Origin: DATFBY01 sp035253585
GTDB lineage: Bacteria > Gemmatimonadota > Gemmatimonadetes > Gemmatimonadales > Gemmatimonadaceae
Direction of reading: 5' to 3'
DNA length: 64,000 nucleotides
Assembly (NCBI GenBank): GCA_035253585.1
Contig: DATFBY010000125.1
Coordinates: 1 to 64,000, forward strand
Each line of letters starts with the position of its first letter. Within the stretch, counting starts at the first letter, position 1. The translations under genes were made by a program, and so were the position numbers. Below, one piece after another: positions 1 to 9,486 of the stretch. Below the pieces are notes generated by a model. The model saw nothing but the letters and a program-made list of their open reading frames with translations, was not told the DNA's origin and did not search any database.

Positions 1-2
1 GG

Positions 3-530
3 GGAAACCGTCATCATTACTGGCACCTCGACCCGAGCGCGCCGCACGACACGCTGGCGATGCACGAAGAGGCGCACTTCCAGTACGACAGCTCGCTCGC
101 TTTCGAGATGCAGCCTGGCTTCCGCCGTGGCATCTGCCATCCCTTCCGCCCATATCATCCTGGAGAGCGGCGCGCGCTCCGGGTCGTTCAACTTCCACCA
201 ACCTGGATGGATGACCACTTCGATCGCCGTCTAGCGCGAAACGGCATCACCGCGCCTGACGAGGTCGCGCGAGCATTGCTCGACGTCGTGCGCGATACCG
301 GCGGCGTCGCGGTCGTGAATTACCACGAGCGCGGGATGAACGCCGACTTCTTTCCGCGCTACGGCGCGTGGCTCGGACAATTCCTGCAACGAACGGCGGA
401 CGCGTCCTTCGTCTTCCACCGCCCGCGCGACGTGGCGGAGATGTTCGAGGCGCACGAGCGTATGCTCGATGTGCGGTCGCGCGAGCGGCTTGGCCTTCGA
501 GAGAGCGTGATGGTGCATGTCAACCGCTGA
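3..530 (+). CDS. Polysaccharide deacetylase-like protein, C-terminal part (5' truncated by window edge)
   Basis: The frame is open from the first bases and ends at 530, so only the last 175 residues are visible. They contain a His-rich stretch (HHYWHLD), then E-E-x-H and YDSSLAF, GFRRGICHPF and a late VVNYHERGM. This pattern matches the later catalytic motifs of polysaccharide deacetylase-like (NodB/CE4-type) enzymes, which remove N-acetyl groups from surface polysaccharide. It overlaps the next gene by 14 bp, which suggests translational coupling in an exopolysaccharide operon. The metal-binding Asp and His residues of the N-terminal motifs lie outside the window, so activity cannot be judged. 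Family assignment is probable rather than certain. Confidence 0.6.
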   Translation, partial: GNRHHYWHLDPSAPHDTLAMHEEAHFQYDSSLAFEMQPGFRRGICHPFRPYHPGERRALRVVQLPPTWMDDHFDRRLARNGITAPDEVARALLDVVRDTGGVAVVNYHERGMNADFFPRYGAWLGQFLQRTADASFVFHRPRDVAEMFEAHERMLDVRSRERLGLRESVMVHVNR

Positions 531-1614
531 GCGCGCCATCATGCCGACGTCGAGCGCAGTCGCTCGCCTCGCACCGGCGGAGGAAGCCGAGTGGGAGGAC
601 TTCGTGAAGAATCATCCCGAAGCGAGCATCTATCACTCGCTCGCTTGGCGCGAGGTGACACGCGAAGGACTGGGACACCAGCCGTATTATCTGCGCGCCC
701 GCGACGCCGATGGCCGGATCAGTGGCGTGCTCCCGCTCTTTCTGGTGACAGGAATTTTCGGGCGACGTCTGGTGTCGGTACCGATGCGGGATCGAGGCGG
801 TGTGCTCACCCGCGACATCGCCACCGCGTCGGCGCTCGTGGAAGGCGCCATCGAGCTACGTGACAAGCTGCGCTGCAACTACCTCGAGCTGCGCTCGTTA
901 GGCGAGCTTCCCGCCGAGGTGGTGGCGGCCAACGGACTTACTGAAAGCCCGCACTGGGTGACGACGCGCATCGACCTGACGCCGGGCGCCGACGCGCTCT
1001 GGAAGCGGCTCGACCGCGACGCGATCCGTTGGGCGATCAATCGCGGGCGCCGCACCGGGCTCACCGTAACGGTCGACGACTCGGCCGACGGGGCCGAGCT
1101 TTTCTACGAGCTCTTCGTGCGCACGCGGTGCGCCATGGGGATTCCGCCGTTTCCGCGTGAGCTCTTTCGCGCGATCCACCGGCATCTGATCGTGCCCGAG
1201 CGCGCCATCCTCATGATCGTTCGCAAGGGCGACGTTCCGATCCACGGACTTATTTCCTTTTTGTCGGGAGACACGATCGTCCCGGCGTACGCCGCGCCGC
1301 AAAACGCCTATCGAAAGGATTATCCGAACGAGCTCGTGTTCTGGGAGGCGATCGCCTGGGCGTGCGCGCGCGGATACAAGACGCTGGACTTCGGCGCCGA
1401 CTCACCCCGTCAGACCGGATTACTCTGGTTCAAGTCCAAATGGGGTGGCGTGCAGCACCAGATGCACTACTACGTCCAAGCGGCAGCCGGCCGTTCGGCG
1501 CCGACGTTCGACAGTAGCGCGCCGACGTTCGAGCTGGCGCGCCGAATCTGGCGTCGCCTTCCTGCCGCGATCGCGCGTCCACTCGGTGCGTGGACGACGA
1601 GACAATTGAGCTGA
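517..1614 (+). CDS. FemAB-like / BioF2-type acyltransferase of an exopolysaccharide locus
   Basis: This 365-residue protein has the double-GNAT layout of FemAB-like proteins. An N-terminal half carries SIYHSLAWREV and PLFLV, and a C-terminal half carries RAILMIVRKGDVPIHGLISF, a YPNELVFWEAI stretch and LDFGADSP...GLLWFKSKWGG near the end. Relatives recur in exosortase/PEP-CTERM-type polysaccharide loci, where they are thought to modify the sugar chain, although the substrate is unknown. The ATG at 517 lies inside the end of the deacetylase gene, and the GNAT gene follows. No exosortase or PEP-CTERM protein is visible here, so the link to that system is by family only. Confidence 0.75.
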   Translation: MSTAERAIMPTSSAVARLAPAEEAEWEDFVKNHPEASIYHSLAWREVTREGLGHQPYYLRARDADGRISGVLPLFLVTGIFGRRLVSVPMRDRGGVLTRDIATASALVEGAIELRDKLRCNYLELRSLGELPAEVVAANGLTESPHWVTTRIDLTPGADALWKRLDRDAIRWAINRGRRTGLTVTVDDSADGAELFYELFVRTRCAMGIPPFPRELFRAIHRHLIVPERAILMIVRKGDVPIHGLISFLSGDTIVPAYAAPQNAYRKDYPNELVFWEAIAWACARGYKTLDFGADSPRQTGLLWFKSKWGGVQHQMHYYVQAAAGRSAPTFDSSAPTFELARRIWRRLPAAIARPLGAWTTRQLS

Positions 1615-1649
1615 GCGTGGCGCTTCTGAACGGTTCGTCTGACGTGCCG

Positions 1650-2276
1650 ATGACGAAAATGATGTCGATCGCACCGATCGAGCAGAGCGAGGTCGAATCG
1701 GCTGCGGCCATTTTCGTTCGTGTGTTCCGCCGCCAGGTCGAGCGTCTGTTTAGCGACGACTCGCACGCGCGACGCTTTTACCGCGACCTGCTGGAGCTGG
1801 TTCGACTCAAGCAGAGAGACACGTTCTTCGTCGCGCGCGCGAGCGATCAATCGGTCGCTGGATTTCTCGCGCTGGTTCTCCCCCAGCGTCGCCCCGTCGG
1901 CTCGTACATCTCACAGCTCACGCGCATGACACTTCGCCTGGCAACTGGGAGCTACGGGGTGCCGCTGCGAATCGTTAGGCACGCGATGTCGCGGGCGACG
2001 ACGAGCGAGCCACGTGTGCTGCAGCATGCCCGTCGCAGCTACCCATTGGTGTATGTCGTCGCAATGGATGAACGGTGGACGGGGCAGGGGGTCGGGTCGG
2101 CGCTGCTTGCGCACGCGCGCGACGCATGCCTCCCGCATTGGAACGCGATGTGGCTGCTCGTCGAATCCGACAATCAGGGCGCGATCCGCTTCTACGAGCG
2201 CCACGGCTTTCGACTCATCGGCGAGCACGACGCGCAGCTGGCCATGCTCTGGCGCTTCGACGAGGAGCACCAATGA
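1650..2276 (+). CDS. GNAT family N-acetyltransferase
   Basis: A single GNAT domain is visible. The acetyl-CoA binding motif A reads VVAMDERWTGQGVGSALL, and motif B follows with LLVESDNQGAIRFYERHGF, both canonical for the fold. I place the start at ATG 1650 (208 residues). A GTG at 1590 in the same frame would add 20 residues and overlap the upstream gene. The stop overlaps the next ATG as ATGA at 2273-2276, which indicates coupling. In this setting it probably acetylates an amino-sugar or nucleotide-sugar precursor of the polysaccharide, but this is inferred from position only. Confidence 0.8.
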   Translation: MTKMMSIAPIEQSEVESAAAIFVRVFRRQVERLFSDDSHARRFYRDLLELVRLKQRDTFFVARASDQSVAGFLALVLPQRRPVGSYISQLTRMTLRLATGSYGVPLRIVRHAMSRATTSEPRVLQHARRSYPLVYVVAMDERWTGQGVGSALLAHARDACLPHWNAMWLLVESDNQGAIRFYERHGFRLIGEHDAQLAMLWRFDEEHQ

Positions 2277-4021
2277 CCAACGCGCCAGCCGCGGCATACC
2301 TCGACGCGGTGATGCCGCACGTCCCGCGCCTTGTCTCGACACTCGATCGGGAAGCGAGCTCCGCGTCCGCGGGCAGCTTTGATCGCGTTCACTGGGGATG
2401 GAAGATGCGGGACATGCCGATCACCATGCTCCAGGGCGGCATCTACCCCCTCGCTTTGCTCTGGCGCAATTCCTACGGCGGCACTGTTTACCACAGAAAT
2501 TCTCGGCTGCTCTCCTGGCTCGAGCTGGCGATCGACCAGATCATCGCTCGCCAGCACCGCGACGGCGCCTTCGACTCGGTCGGTCCGAACACCCGCGATC
2601 ATGGCGTCACGCTGGCCGTCGCCCGGATGCTCGCGCGCACGCTCGCCACCGTTGGCGACGCTGTCTCGTCAGGCAGACGCGAGAGCGCACTGTCGGCTAT
2701 CCGCCGCGCGACACGCTTCGCGGCGCGGTCGCGCGAAGACTACGCGTTCATCAACAATCATCAGGCGTTGTTCGCACTCGCCTACCTCGACGCACATGAG
2801 TTGTTGGGCGACGACGACCTCCGTCGCGCCGGTCAGCGTGCGGTCGACGGTATTCTCGCCAATCAAACCGACGACGGCTGGTATCCCGAGTACGGCGGAC
2901 CCGATCCAGGCTACGAAACACTCGGCATCATGTACCTCGCCGAATGGTGGAAAAGGACGGGCGACGAGCGCGTGTTGGAGTCGCTGCGCCGCTCGGTGCG
3001 GTGCTTCTGGCACTTCGTGCATCCGGACGGCAGCGTCGGCGGCTGCTATGGCAGCCGGCACACCTCCCTGTATTTCCCGTCCGGCTTCGAGCGGTTGGCG
3101 CCCGAGATCCCCGAGGCGGCGGCCGTCGCGTCGTTCATGCGCGAGCGGCTGCCTCGGGGGAATGTCGTAACTCCGGCGTCGAGCGACCCCGAGAACTTCT
3201 ATGTCCTGGCCGCGTCCTACCTCGACGCGGCTGCCGAGACGACAGTGGATCGAAACGTTCCACATCAGCCCGTCATGCCTTGCTTGACGCTCCAGGGGCA
3301 GCACCACTTCCCGAGCGCATCGATCGTCGTTGCTGGTACGCAACACTACTACGCGGTGACGAATCTCTCGAAGGGCGGCGTGATCCGCGTCTTCGATCGC
3401 GGCAGCGGCCGAATCGCTTATGAGGATTCGGGTTACGTCCTCTCGACACCGGGTGGGCAATGGGTCTCCCAGACCCTCGGAAGAGGCCGAAAAACGCCGT
3501 CGACTGGCCACGAAGTTGCCTGCCATACCACGCTGACAGAAGCTCGGCAGCTCCTTCCAACAGCCTGGCGGTATCTTCTCCTCCGCCTGGCAAATCTGAC
3601 GCTGTTCAGGGTGGGTTGGTTGGGGACGCTCCTCAGACGGAACGTCGTCGAGCGCCTGATCACCGGATCGCGTGCGGCACCGTGCCGGCTGTCTCGCGTG
3701 ATCCGGTTCGAGTCGGACGCCGTTGCCATCAGCGACCGGCTCGAGCTCACAACCAGAACGCGGATCGCACGAGTCGATCTTCCCAGAGCTTACTCGGCGA
3801 TCCACATGGGATCCGCCAAGTATTTCCACCAGTCGGAGCTCGATGACATACGATTGTCGGAAACCAGCGGTCTGGCGGACGAGCTGACGCGAACGGGGAA
3901 AGCGGAGATCACTCACCGCGTTGGTTTCGCGAGTGCACGCGTTGCGGATGGAGTTACTGCGGAGCACAGCGGCGCCACGCCGCTATCCAGGTCTGAACGA
4001 GAGGACGTCTTACGGCGATGA
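2273..4021 (+). CDS. Toroid-like (heparinase-type) protein of the polysaccharide locus, function unproven
   Basis: This soluble protein of 582 residues has no signal peptide or membrane segment. The N-terminal two thirds is helix-rich with repeated Trp/Tyr/Gly motifs (QTDDGWYPEYGG, GYETLGIMYLAEWW, FWHFVHPDGSVGG) typical of an alpha/alpha toroid. The C-terminal third (residues about 350-560) looks beta-rich, as in heparinase II/III-like polysaccharide lyases. I cannot assign a named family or catalytic residues. The start is the ATG at 2273, overlapping the GNAT stop; the same frame runs open to about 2075, but that part lies inside the GNAT gene and is Arg/Ala-rich shadow. It also overlaps the glycosyltransferase (ATGA, 4018-4021). 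A role in trimming or modifying the polysaccharide is inference. Confidence 0.6.
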   Translation: MTNAPAAAYLDAVMPHVPRLVSTLDREASSASAGSFDRVHWGWKMRDMPITMLQGGIYPLALLWRNSYGGTVYHRNSRLLSWLELAIDQIIARQHRDGAFDSVGPNTRDHGVTLAVARMLARTLATVGDAVSSGRRESALSAIRRATRFAARSREDYAFINNHQALFALAYLDAHELLGDDDLRRAGQRAVDGILANQTDDGWYPEYGGPDPGYETLGIMYLAEWWKRTGDERVLESLRRSVRCFWHFVHPDGSVGGCYGSRHTSLYFPSGFERLAPEIPEAAAVASFMRERLPRGNVVTPASSDPENFYVLAASYLDAAAETTVDRNVPHQPVMPCLTLQGQHHFPSASIVVAGTQHYYAVTNLSKGGVIRVFDRGSGRIAYEDSGYVLSTPGGQWVSQTLGRGRKTPSTGHEVACHTTLTEARQLLPTAWRYLLLRLANLTLFRVGWLGTLLRRNVVERLITGSRAAPCRLSRVIRFESDAVAISDRLELTTRTRIARVDLPRAYSAIHMGSAKYFHQSELDDIRLSETSGLADELTRTGKAEITHRVGFASARVADGVTAEHSGATPLSRSEREDVLRR

Positions 4022-4902
4022 TTCACCTGCTGCTGCCTGCGTATAACGAAGAGGACAGCCTTCAGCCGCTACTCGCGCGGATGGACCGCGTAATGCGCGA
4101 CGTCGGCATGAAGTACCGTGTCGTCGTCGTGAACGACGGCAGCAAGGACGCCACCGCGCGAGTGCTCGAAGACCTCAAGCGCAGCTATCCCATCCACGTC
4201 ATCACCCACAAGTACAATCGCGGGCTGGGCGAGACGGCGCGCGATGGCTTCGAGTACGTGGCCGAGACTGCGGATCCGAGCGACGTCATTGTTCGCATGG
4301 ATTGCGACGACACGCACGATCCCTCGTACATCCCGGCGATGGTGGCCAAGATCGACGAAGGGTACGAGGTCGTGACGACGTCTCGTTATGCACCCGGCGG
4401 CGGCCAGGTTGGCGTCGACCTTTATCGGCGTACGATGAGCCGCGCGGCCAACCTCCTCATGAAGCTCTGCTTCCCGATCGAGGGGGTGAAGGAGTACACG
4501 TGCGGCTACCGCGCATACCGCGCATCGGTAGTGCAGGACGCGATCGCCATCTTCGGCAACCGGTTCATCGACCTCAAGGGAATGGGGTTCACCGGCACCG
4601 TCGAGAAGATGATCAAGTTCAAGCTCATGGGCGCTCGCGTGGCCGAGGTGCCGTTCGTCCTTCGGTACGACCGCAAGATGAGCACGAGCAAGGTCGTGAG
4701 CAGCATCACCACGCTCGGATATCTGGCGCTCATCGCCAAGTACATCGTGTGGTGGGGTGAGATAGGACGCGATTGGAAGCGGCAGATCGCCGAGCGTCGG
4801 CAACGGGTGTACACGGCCGACGGGAAACTGCGTGGAGAGATCAGGCGCGAGCCATGTGCGGAATCGCAGGTATCATCGAGCGCGAGCGCGATCGTCGCGT
4901 AA
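4018..4902 (+). CDS. Family 2 glycosyltransferase (dolichol-phosphate-mannosyltransferase-like)
   Basis: A GT-A fold glycosyltransferase of 294 residues. It opens with LLLPAYNEEDSLQPLL, then VVVNDGSKDAT, the DxD-like metal and nucleotide-sugar site MDCDDTHD, and a later FxGTVEKMIKFKL region. The arrangement resembles polyprenyl-phosphate sugar synthases and other GT2 enzymes that work on the cytoplasmic face of the membrane. There is one hydrophobic stretch near residue 235 (LGYLALIAKYIVWW). It overlaps the gene before (ATGA) and the asnB-like gene after (49 bp), placing it firmly in the polysaccharide operon. Donor and acceptor sugars cannot be read from sequence. Confidence 0.85.
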   Translation: MIHLLLPAYNEEDSLQPLLARMDRVMRDVGMKYRVVVVNDGSKDATARVLEDLKRSYPIHVITHKYNRGLGETARDGFEYVAETADPSDVIVRMDCDDTHDPSYIPAMVAKIDEGYEVVTTSRYAPGGGQVGVDLYRRTMSRAANLLMKLCFPIEGVKEYTCGYRAYRASVVQDAIAIFGNRFIDLKGMGFTGTVEKMIKFKLMGARVAEVPFVLRYDRKMSTSKVVSSITTLGYLALIAKYIVWWGEIGRDWKRQIAERRQRVYTADGKLRGEIRREPCAESQVSSSASAIVA

Positions 4903-6806
4903 ACCGCGAAGCAGTGGCCGCGATGACCGCGGCGCTGTCTCATCGTGGCCCCGACGACGAAGGCACGCACTTCGACGGTCCAGTCGGTCTCGGACATCGC
5001 CGCCTGGCCGTCATCGATCTCGCCACCGGCCGTCAGCCGATGTCGAACGATGATGGCAGCGTCTGGATCATCTACAACGGCGAGATCTACAACTACATCG
5101 AGCTTCGCCGCGAGCTGGGCCGTCGCCACAACTTTCGCACGCAGAGTGACACCGAGGTCATCCTTCGTCTCTACGAAGAGCACGGCGAGCGCTGTCTAGA
5201 AAAGTTGAACGGGATGTTCGCGTTCGCGATCTGGGATGCGCGACAGCAACGGCTGTTCGCGGCCCGCGATCGCTTCGGCATCAAGCCGTTCTATTGGGCG
5301 CAGACCAAAGAGCGCTTCGCCTTCGCCAGTGAGCCCAAGGCGCTCTTCGCGGGCGGCGTCCTGTCGGCCGAGTCCGATCCGGAAGGCCTCGAGGAATATC
5401 TCGGCTTCCAGCTGTGCCTCGGTCCGCGCACTCTCTTCCGCGGCGTCTCGCGTCTGGAGCCCGGTCACTACCTGACCTATCGTCCCTTCCGCGAGTCGGC
5501 GCCGAGCGTACATCGCTGGTGGGACCTGGACTACTCGATCGACGAGCACCACACCGAGGAGTACTTCGTCGATCAGCTCGTCCATCTGCTTCAGGATGCG
5601 GTGCGCATCCAGCTGCGCAGCGACGTTCCGGTCGGCGCGCACTTGTCAGGCGGCATCGACAGCTCGACGGTGGTGTCGATCGCCGCCAGTCTTCGCGATC
5701 AACCGCTCCACACGTTCACGGGCGCATTTCGCGAAGCGCAGCGCTACGACGAAACGCGCTATGCGCGCACCGTCGCCGAAAATGTGGGTGCGATTCATCA
5801 CGAGGTCTGGCCGACTTCCGCGGATTTCGTCGACGCGATGCCGCGTTTGGCCTACATGATGGACGAGCCGGCGGCCGGTCCTGGACTCTTTCCGCAGTAC
5901 ATGGTATCGAAGCTCGCGCGTGAGCACGTCACGGTCGTGCTCGGCGGGCAAGGCGGCGATGAGCTGTTCGGCGGATACGCCCGCTATCTCGTCGCGTACC
6001 TCGAGCAGGTGCTGAAGGGCGCGATCTTCGGCACGCAGGAGGGCGGGAAGCACATCGTCACCTGGGACAGCATCATGCCCAATCTCTCGCTGCTGCGAGA
6101 GTATCAGCCGCTGCTCCAGTCGTTCTGGCGTGAAGGTCTATTCGAGGACATGAGCTCGCGGTACTTCCGGCTGGTCTCGCGCCTCGATGACGCCGACTCG
6201 CTGATCGCGGCCGACGCCTGGAATCCGGCGAGTCGCGCGCGGATGTTCGATTCCTTCCGCCAAGTGTTCGAGGAGCCGGCGACGAAGAGCTACTTCAACA
6301 AGATGACCAACTTCGATCTCAAGACGCTGCTTCCGGCGCTCTTGCACGTCGAAGATCGAACCAGCATGAGCGTGTCGCTCGAGTCACGGGTGCCGCTGCT
6401 CGACCATCGCATCGCCGAGCTCGTGTCCAAGATGCCGCCGACGTTCCGCTTCAAGGGAGGCGATACGAAGCGCGTGCTGCGCGAAGCCGTCCGCCACGTT
6501 CTCCCCGAGCCGGTCATCAACCGGCGCGACAAGATGGGCTTCCCGGTACCACTCTCGGAGTGGATGCGCGGGCCGATCCGTAACTTCGTTGGTGATGTGC
6601 TCACATCCTCGAACGCTCGCCAGCGCGGCCTCTACCAGATGGCCGGCGTGGAGCGGCTGCTCAGCCACGAGGCGCCCTTCGGTCGACAGATCTGGGGGCT
6701 GCTGTCACTCGAGCTGTGGTTCAACACCTTCATCGACTCCCCCTCACGTCAACCGCAGCTCGACGCGGTCCGTCCACCGCGGTCCACCCAGGCGATCCAA
6801 AGCTGA
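4854..6806 (+). CDS. asnB: Glutamine-hydrolysing asparagine synthase-like amidotransferase
   Basis: The start at ATG 4854 gives Met-Cys-Gly-Ile-Ala-Gly, which after Met removal exposes the Ntn nucleophile Cys2 of class II glutaminases. The glutaminase domain continues with LSHRGPDDEG, YNGEIYNY and RDRFGIKP. The synthetase domain carries the PPi loop SGGIDSSTVV and later GGQGGDELFGGY. At 650 residues it is longer than E. coli AsnB, as is usual for amidotransferases of polysaccharide loci, which may amidate uronic acids or similar groups rather than make asparagine. An upstream in-frame extension overlapping the GT2 gene was discarded because Cys2 fixes the start. Confidence 0.9.
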   Translation: MCGIAGIIERERDRRVNREAVAAMTAALSHRGPDDEGTHFDGPVGLGHRRLAVIDLATGRQPMSNDDGSVWIIYNGEIYNYIELRRELGRRHNFRTQSDTEVILRLYEEHGERCLEKLNGMFAFAIWDARQQRLFAARDRFGIKPFYWAQTKERFAFASEPKALFAGGVLSAESDPEGLEEYLGFQLCLGPRTLFRGVSRLEPGHYLTYRPFRESAPSVHRWWDLDYSIDEHHTEEYFVDQLVHLLQDAVRIQLRSDVPVGAHLSGGIDSSTVVSIAASLRDQPLHTFTGAFREAQRYDETRYARTVAENVGAIHHEVWPTSADFVDAMPRLAYMMDEPAAGPGLFPQYMVSKLAREHVTVVLGGQGGDELFGGYARYLVAYLEQVLKGAIFGTQEGGKHIVTWDSIMPNLSLLREYQPLLQSFWREGLFEDMSSRYFRLVSRLDDADSLIAADAWNPASRARMFDSFRQVFEEPATKSYFNKMTNFDLKTLLPALLHVEDRTSMSVSLESRVPLLDHRIAELVSKMPPTFRFKGGDTKRVLREAVRHVLPEPVINRRDKMGFPVPLSEWMRGPIRNFVGDVLTSSNARQRGLYQMAGVERLLSHEAPFGRQIWGLLSLELWFNTFIDSPSRQPQLDAVRPPRSTQAIQS

Positions 6807-6808
6807 TC

Positions 6809-8515
6809 GTGCGGACGGAGACGAGCGCGCGGCGGCGCCTAACGACGGGCGCCGTCCTCGCGTTGCTCGCGTTCGTCCTCTATGCGCCTGCCTTCTGGTG
6901 GGGCGCGCCCCACGCCACGGCGCCCGACCGCGCGCAGGCCTGGGGAGTGGACGACGAGGCGCCGCTCGGCGCGCTCGGCCAGGTGTACAGCACGCTCACC
7001 CGCCAGCGCAACGAAGGCCAGAATCTCGGCTATCCGCTCCTCAGCTATTTCGTGATCGTGGGAGCGCAGTCTCCGTACCTGCTCTACCTGAAAGCGACCG
7101 GGAAGTTAGGCGCCGCCAGCCCGGATTATCCCTTTGGCTTGAGGGATCCCGTTCGCGCGCTGGCGGTGCTGACGTGGATCGCGCACGCCGTTTCGGTGCT
7201 GTACGCCGTCGGCGTGGTCGTCGCAGCATACGTGGGCGCGAAGGATCTCTGGGGTGAACGTGCCGCACGCGTGACGGCGCTCATCGTGCTCGTGTCGTAC
7301 CCCTCGTTCTACTACGCGCGCACGTCGAACCCCGACATGGCGGTGCTCTTCTTCACTGCCGCCGCGCTTGCCGTCTACGCCCGCTGCCTGACGAGAGGCA
7401 TCACCTCGACGCGAGCCGCATGGCTGGGCGTGTTCGTTGGCGCGGCGCTGGCGACGAAGGAGCCATCCTTCGCGTCGTTCGTCGCGCTCCCTTTCGTGCT
7501 GGTGCTGCTCCACGCCCGGCAGCGCAAGGAGCAAGGAGAGCGCCCAGGAGAGGCGTGGAAGATCCCTGCCATTTGCGCGGCCGCAGCGATTCTCACGTTC
7601 GGAATGGGCAGCGGAGCGTTCCTAGATCCTGGCCGCTACGTCGCGCACTTGGAATTCGTGAGACAGCGATCGGCGGAGATTGCGGCGTCTGGCGTGTCGT
7701 TCCAGCAAGGCTATCCGCGAACCGTCGCCGGAAGCGCGAATTTGATGGGGGACATCGCGCGGCGGCTGGCCGATGCGATGACGGTTCCCGGTCTGCTGGC
7801 CGCGGCTGCGGGCCTCGTCTACGCCGCGCTTCGAGAGCGTCGAGCACTTCTCTTCGCACTTCCGGCCGCTACGTATCTGGCGATTCTCATCGGTGCGCGC
7901 TCGTCGCAATTGCGCTACGTCATGCCGGCGGCGTTCACGTTGGCGTTTTTTGCGGCGCGTTTGTTCGACATGTTGATGGAGCGCGAGGACATCTGGCGAC
8001 GGCTGGCCACGGCTGGCGCTGCGCTGGTGATCGGACTCGGCCTTCTCCGCGGATTGGACCTGACCGCCGCGATGCTGCAGGACTCTCGGTACGCAGCAGC
8101 GCGGTGGGTCGTGGCCAACCTTCAGAGCGGCGATCGAATCGACTATTTCGGTCCGGCGCAGAAGCTTCCTCCGCTGCCGGCGGCAGTGTCGTCCGAGCAG
8201 GCGCTGCCATACCTAGGAGGACCGGCGCGTCAGGCGCTCGGCGAGCCGGAGGCCGAGCAGGTACGGCGTCGCTGGCGGGAAAACCCGCCAGCCGCCGTAC
8301 TCGTCATCCCAGACTATCGGGCATCGACGCTGCCGTACGGCGGCGCGATGCCGCCGGCGATCTATGACGAGCTGAACAACGGATCGCTCGGCTTCGCGCT
8401 CGACACGCTGGTACAATCTCGGCCGTTGTTCCCCTGGGTTCGACGGCCGGCGTTAGACTATCCAACCGTGAATCCGCCAATCCGAATCTATCGGTCTCGA
8501 GTGACTGCGCCGTGA
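6809..8515 (+). CDS. GT39-like integral membrane glycosyltransferase
   Basis: A 568-residue protein with many hydrophobic segments, for example TGAVLALLAFVLYAPAFWW at the N-terminus, VLTWIAHAVSVLYAVGVVVAAYVGA, and a run of helices to about residue 430. A hydrophilic C-terminal domain follows. The first extra-membrane loop holds acidic WGVDDEAP, where PMT/ArnT-like enzymes keep catalytic acids. Such proteins use polyprenyl-phosphate-linked sugars on the outer face of the inner membrane. I chose GTG 6809, three bases after the asnB stop; the frame is open further upstream, but only inside asnB. Its stop overlaps the next GTG (GTGA, 8512-8515). Confidence 0.75.
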   Translation: MRTETSARRRLTTGAVLALLAFVLYAPAFWWGAPHATAPDRAQAWGVDDEAPLGALGQVYSTLTRQRNEGQNLGYPLLSYFVIVGAQSPYLLYLKATGKLGAASPDYPFGLRDPVRALAVLTWIAHAVSVLYAVGVVVAAYVGAKDLWGERAARVTALIVLVSYPSFYYARTSNPDMAVLFFTAAALAVYARCLTRGITSTRAAWLGVFVGAALATKEPSFASFVALPFVLVLLHARQRKEQGERPGEAWKIPAICAAAAILTFGMGSGAFLDPGRYVAHLEFVRQRSAEIAASGVSFQQGYPRTVAGSANLMGDIARRLADAMTVPGLLAAAAGLVYAALRERRALLFALPAATYLAILIGARSSQLRYVMPAAFTLAFFAARLFDMLMEREDIWRRLATAGAALVIGLGLLRGLDLTAAMLQDSRYAAARWVVANLQSGDRIDYFGPAQKLPPLPAAVSSEQALPYLGGPARQALGEPEAEQVRRRWRENPPAAVLVIPDYRASTLPYGGAMPPAIYDELNNGSLGFALDTLVQSRPLFPWVRRPALDYPTVNPPIRIYRSRVTAP

Positions 8516-9483
8516 AGCCGGTCGTTCGCAAGGTCCTTTCGGTGCTGCGCATCGCGCTCGGTATCGGGCTCCTCTGGTATCTGGCGACGTCGGGCATGCT
8601 CGATTGGTCGAGGCTGCTCGGTCTCGCGCACGCGTGGCCGTTGACGCTCGCTGCCGCCACACTTTTCCTCATCGACCTCGTGATCACGGCGTCGCGCCTC
8701 TGCGTGTTGATGCGCGCGCTCGATCTGCGCTTGGCGCTTTCCGGTGCGGTCCAGCTCTCTCTGATCGGCCTCTTTTTCGGCACGGTACTCCCTGGTGCGG
8801 CCAGCGGCGAGGTTTTCCGTATCTACTACGCGGCGAGCGGCAACGAGGGGCGGCGGATGGAAGTCGGCACCGTGATGCTGCTCGACCGCGCGCTCGGCGT
8901 GTTTGCGCTCTTGCTCTGGCCACTCCTGGTGATCCCGTTCATTCCGCGGTCGCTTCTCGACAACGACGTGATTCGCGGCTTGTTGTTAGGCGCGGCCATC
9001 TTCGTGGGCGTGCTGCTCGTGGGAATGCTGGTCGTGCTGTCGGCAAGGTTGCGACATAGCCGGCTGGTGACGTGGACCTTGGCGCACATTCCACTCGGCG
9101 CGTACCTGACGCGAGTGGTCGACACGGTTCATGCGTATCGCACACGACCTTCGGCGCTGTTGGCGGCGGTCGGGATCTCGCTGGTCGCCCACACGATGAG
9201 CATCGGCATCGCGCTGCTCATCGCGGAAGCGATTCTTCCGACCGGTGCGGCGGCCGAGATGACCGTGCTCATCCCGTTCGGTCACGTGGCGAACACGATT
9301 CCGCTCACGCCCGGCGGCCTCGGTGTGGGCGAAGCCGCCTTCGATAGGCTCTTCGGCCTTGCCGGCTTGTCAGGCGGCGCCGAGGTGCTTCTCGGTTGGC
9401 GTCTGATCACGATTCTGGTGAGTCTGGGCGGCTTGGCGATCTATCTGCGCGGTGCGAGGCGGCTGGTTCACCAGGCGGCGTGA
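8512..9483 (+). CDS. YbhN/UPF0104-like membrane protein (LPG synthase transmembrane-domain family)
   Basis: A 323-residue polytopic membrane protein. Features typical of the lysylphosphatidylglycerol-synthase TM-domain family are visible: FFGTVLPGAASGEVFRIYY early on, a DRALG motif, and the late glycine-rich PLTPGGLGVGEAAFDRLF. The cytosolic aminoacyl-transferase domain of MprF is absent, as in YbhN-type proteins. Members often occur in polysaccharide and glycolipid loci, where a lipid transport or flippase-like role is suspected. It is the last gene of the plus-strand operon and is followed by the 9532 terminator. Confidence 0.8.
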   Translation: MKPVVRKVLSVLRIALGIGLLWYLATSGMLDWSRLLGLAHAWPLTLAAATLFLIDLVITASRLCVLMRALDLRLALSGAVQLSLIGLFFGTVLPGAASGEVFRIYYAASGNEGRRMEVGTVMLLDRALGVFALLLWPLLVIPFIPRSLLDNDVIRGLLLGAAIFVGVLLVGMLVVLSARLRHSRLVTWTLAHIPLGAYLTRVVDTVHAYRTRPSALLAAVGISLVAHTMSIGIALLIAEAILPTGAAAEMTVLIPFGHVANTIPLTPGGLGVGEAAFDRLFGLAGLSGGAEVLLGWRLITILVSLGGLAIYLRGARRLVHQAA

Positions 9484-9486
9484 GAG

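Noticed and set aside
2075..2272. N-terminal extension of the toroid-like protein inside the GNAT gene
   Set aside because: The peptide is Arg/Ala/Gly-rich shadow of the GNAT frame, and the ATGA overlap at 2273 gives a better start.
2669..3967. Long minus-strand frame opposite the toroid-like gene
   Set aside because: Composition and lack of motifs mark it as a shadow of the plus-strand gene, which is coupled to both neighbours.
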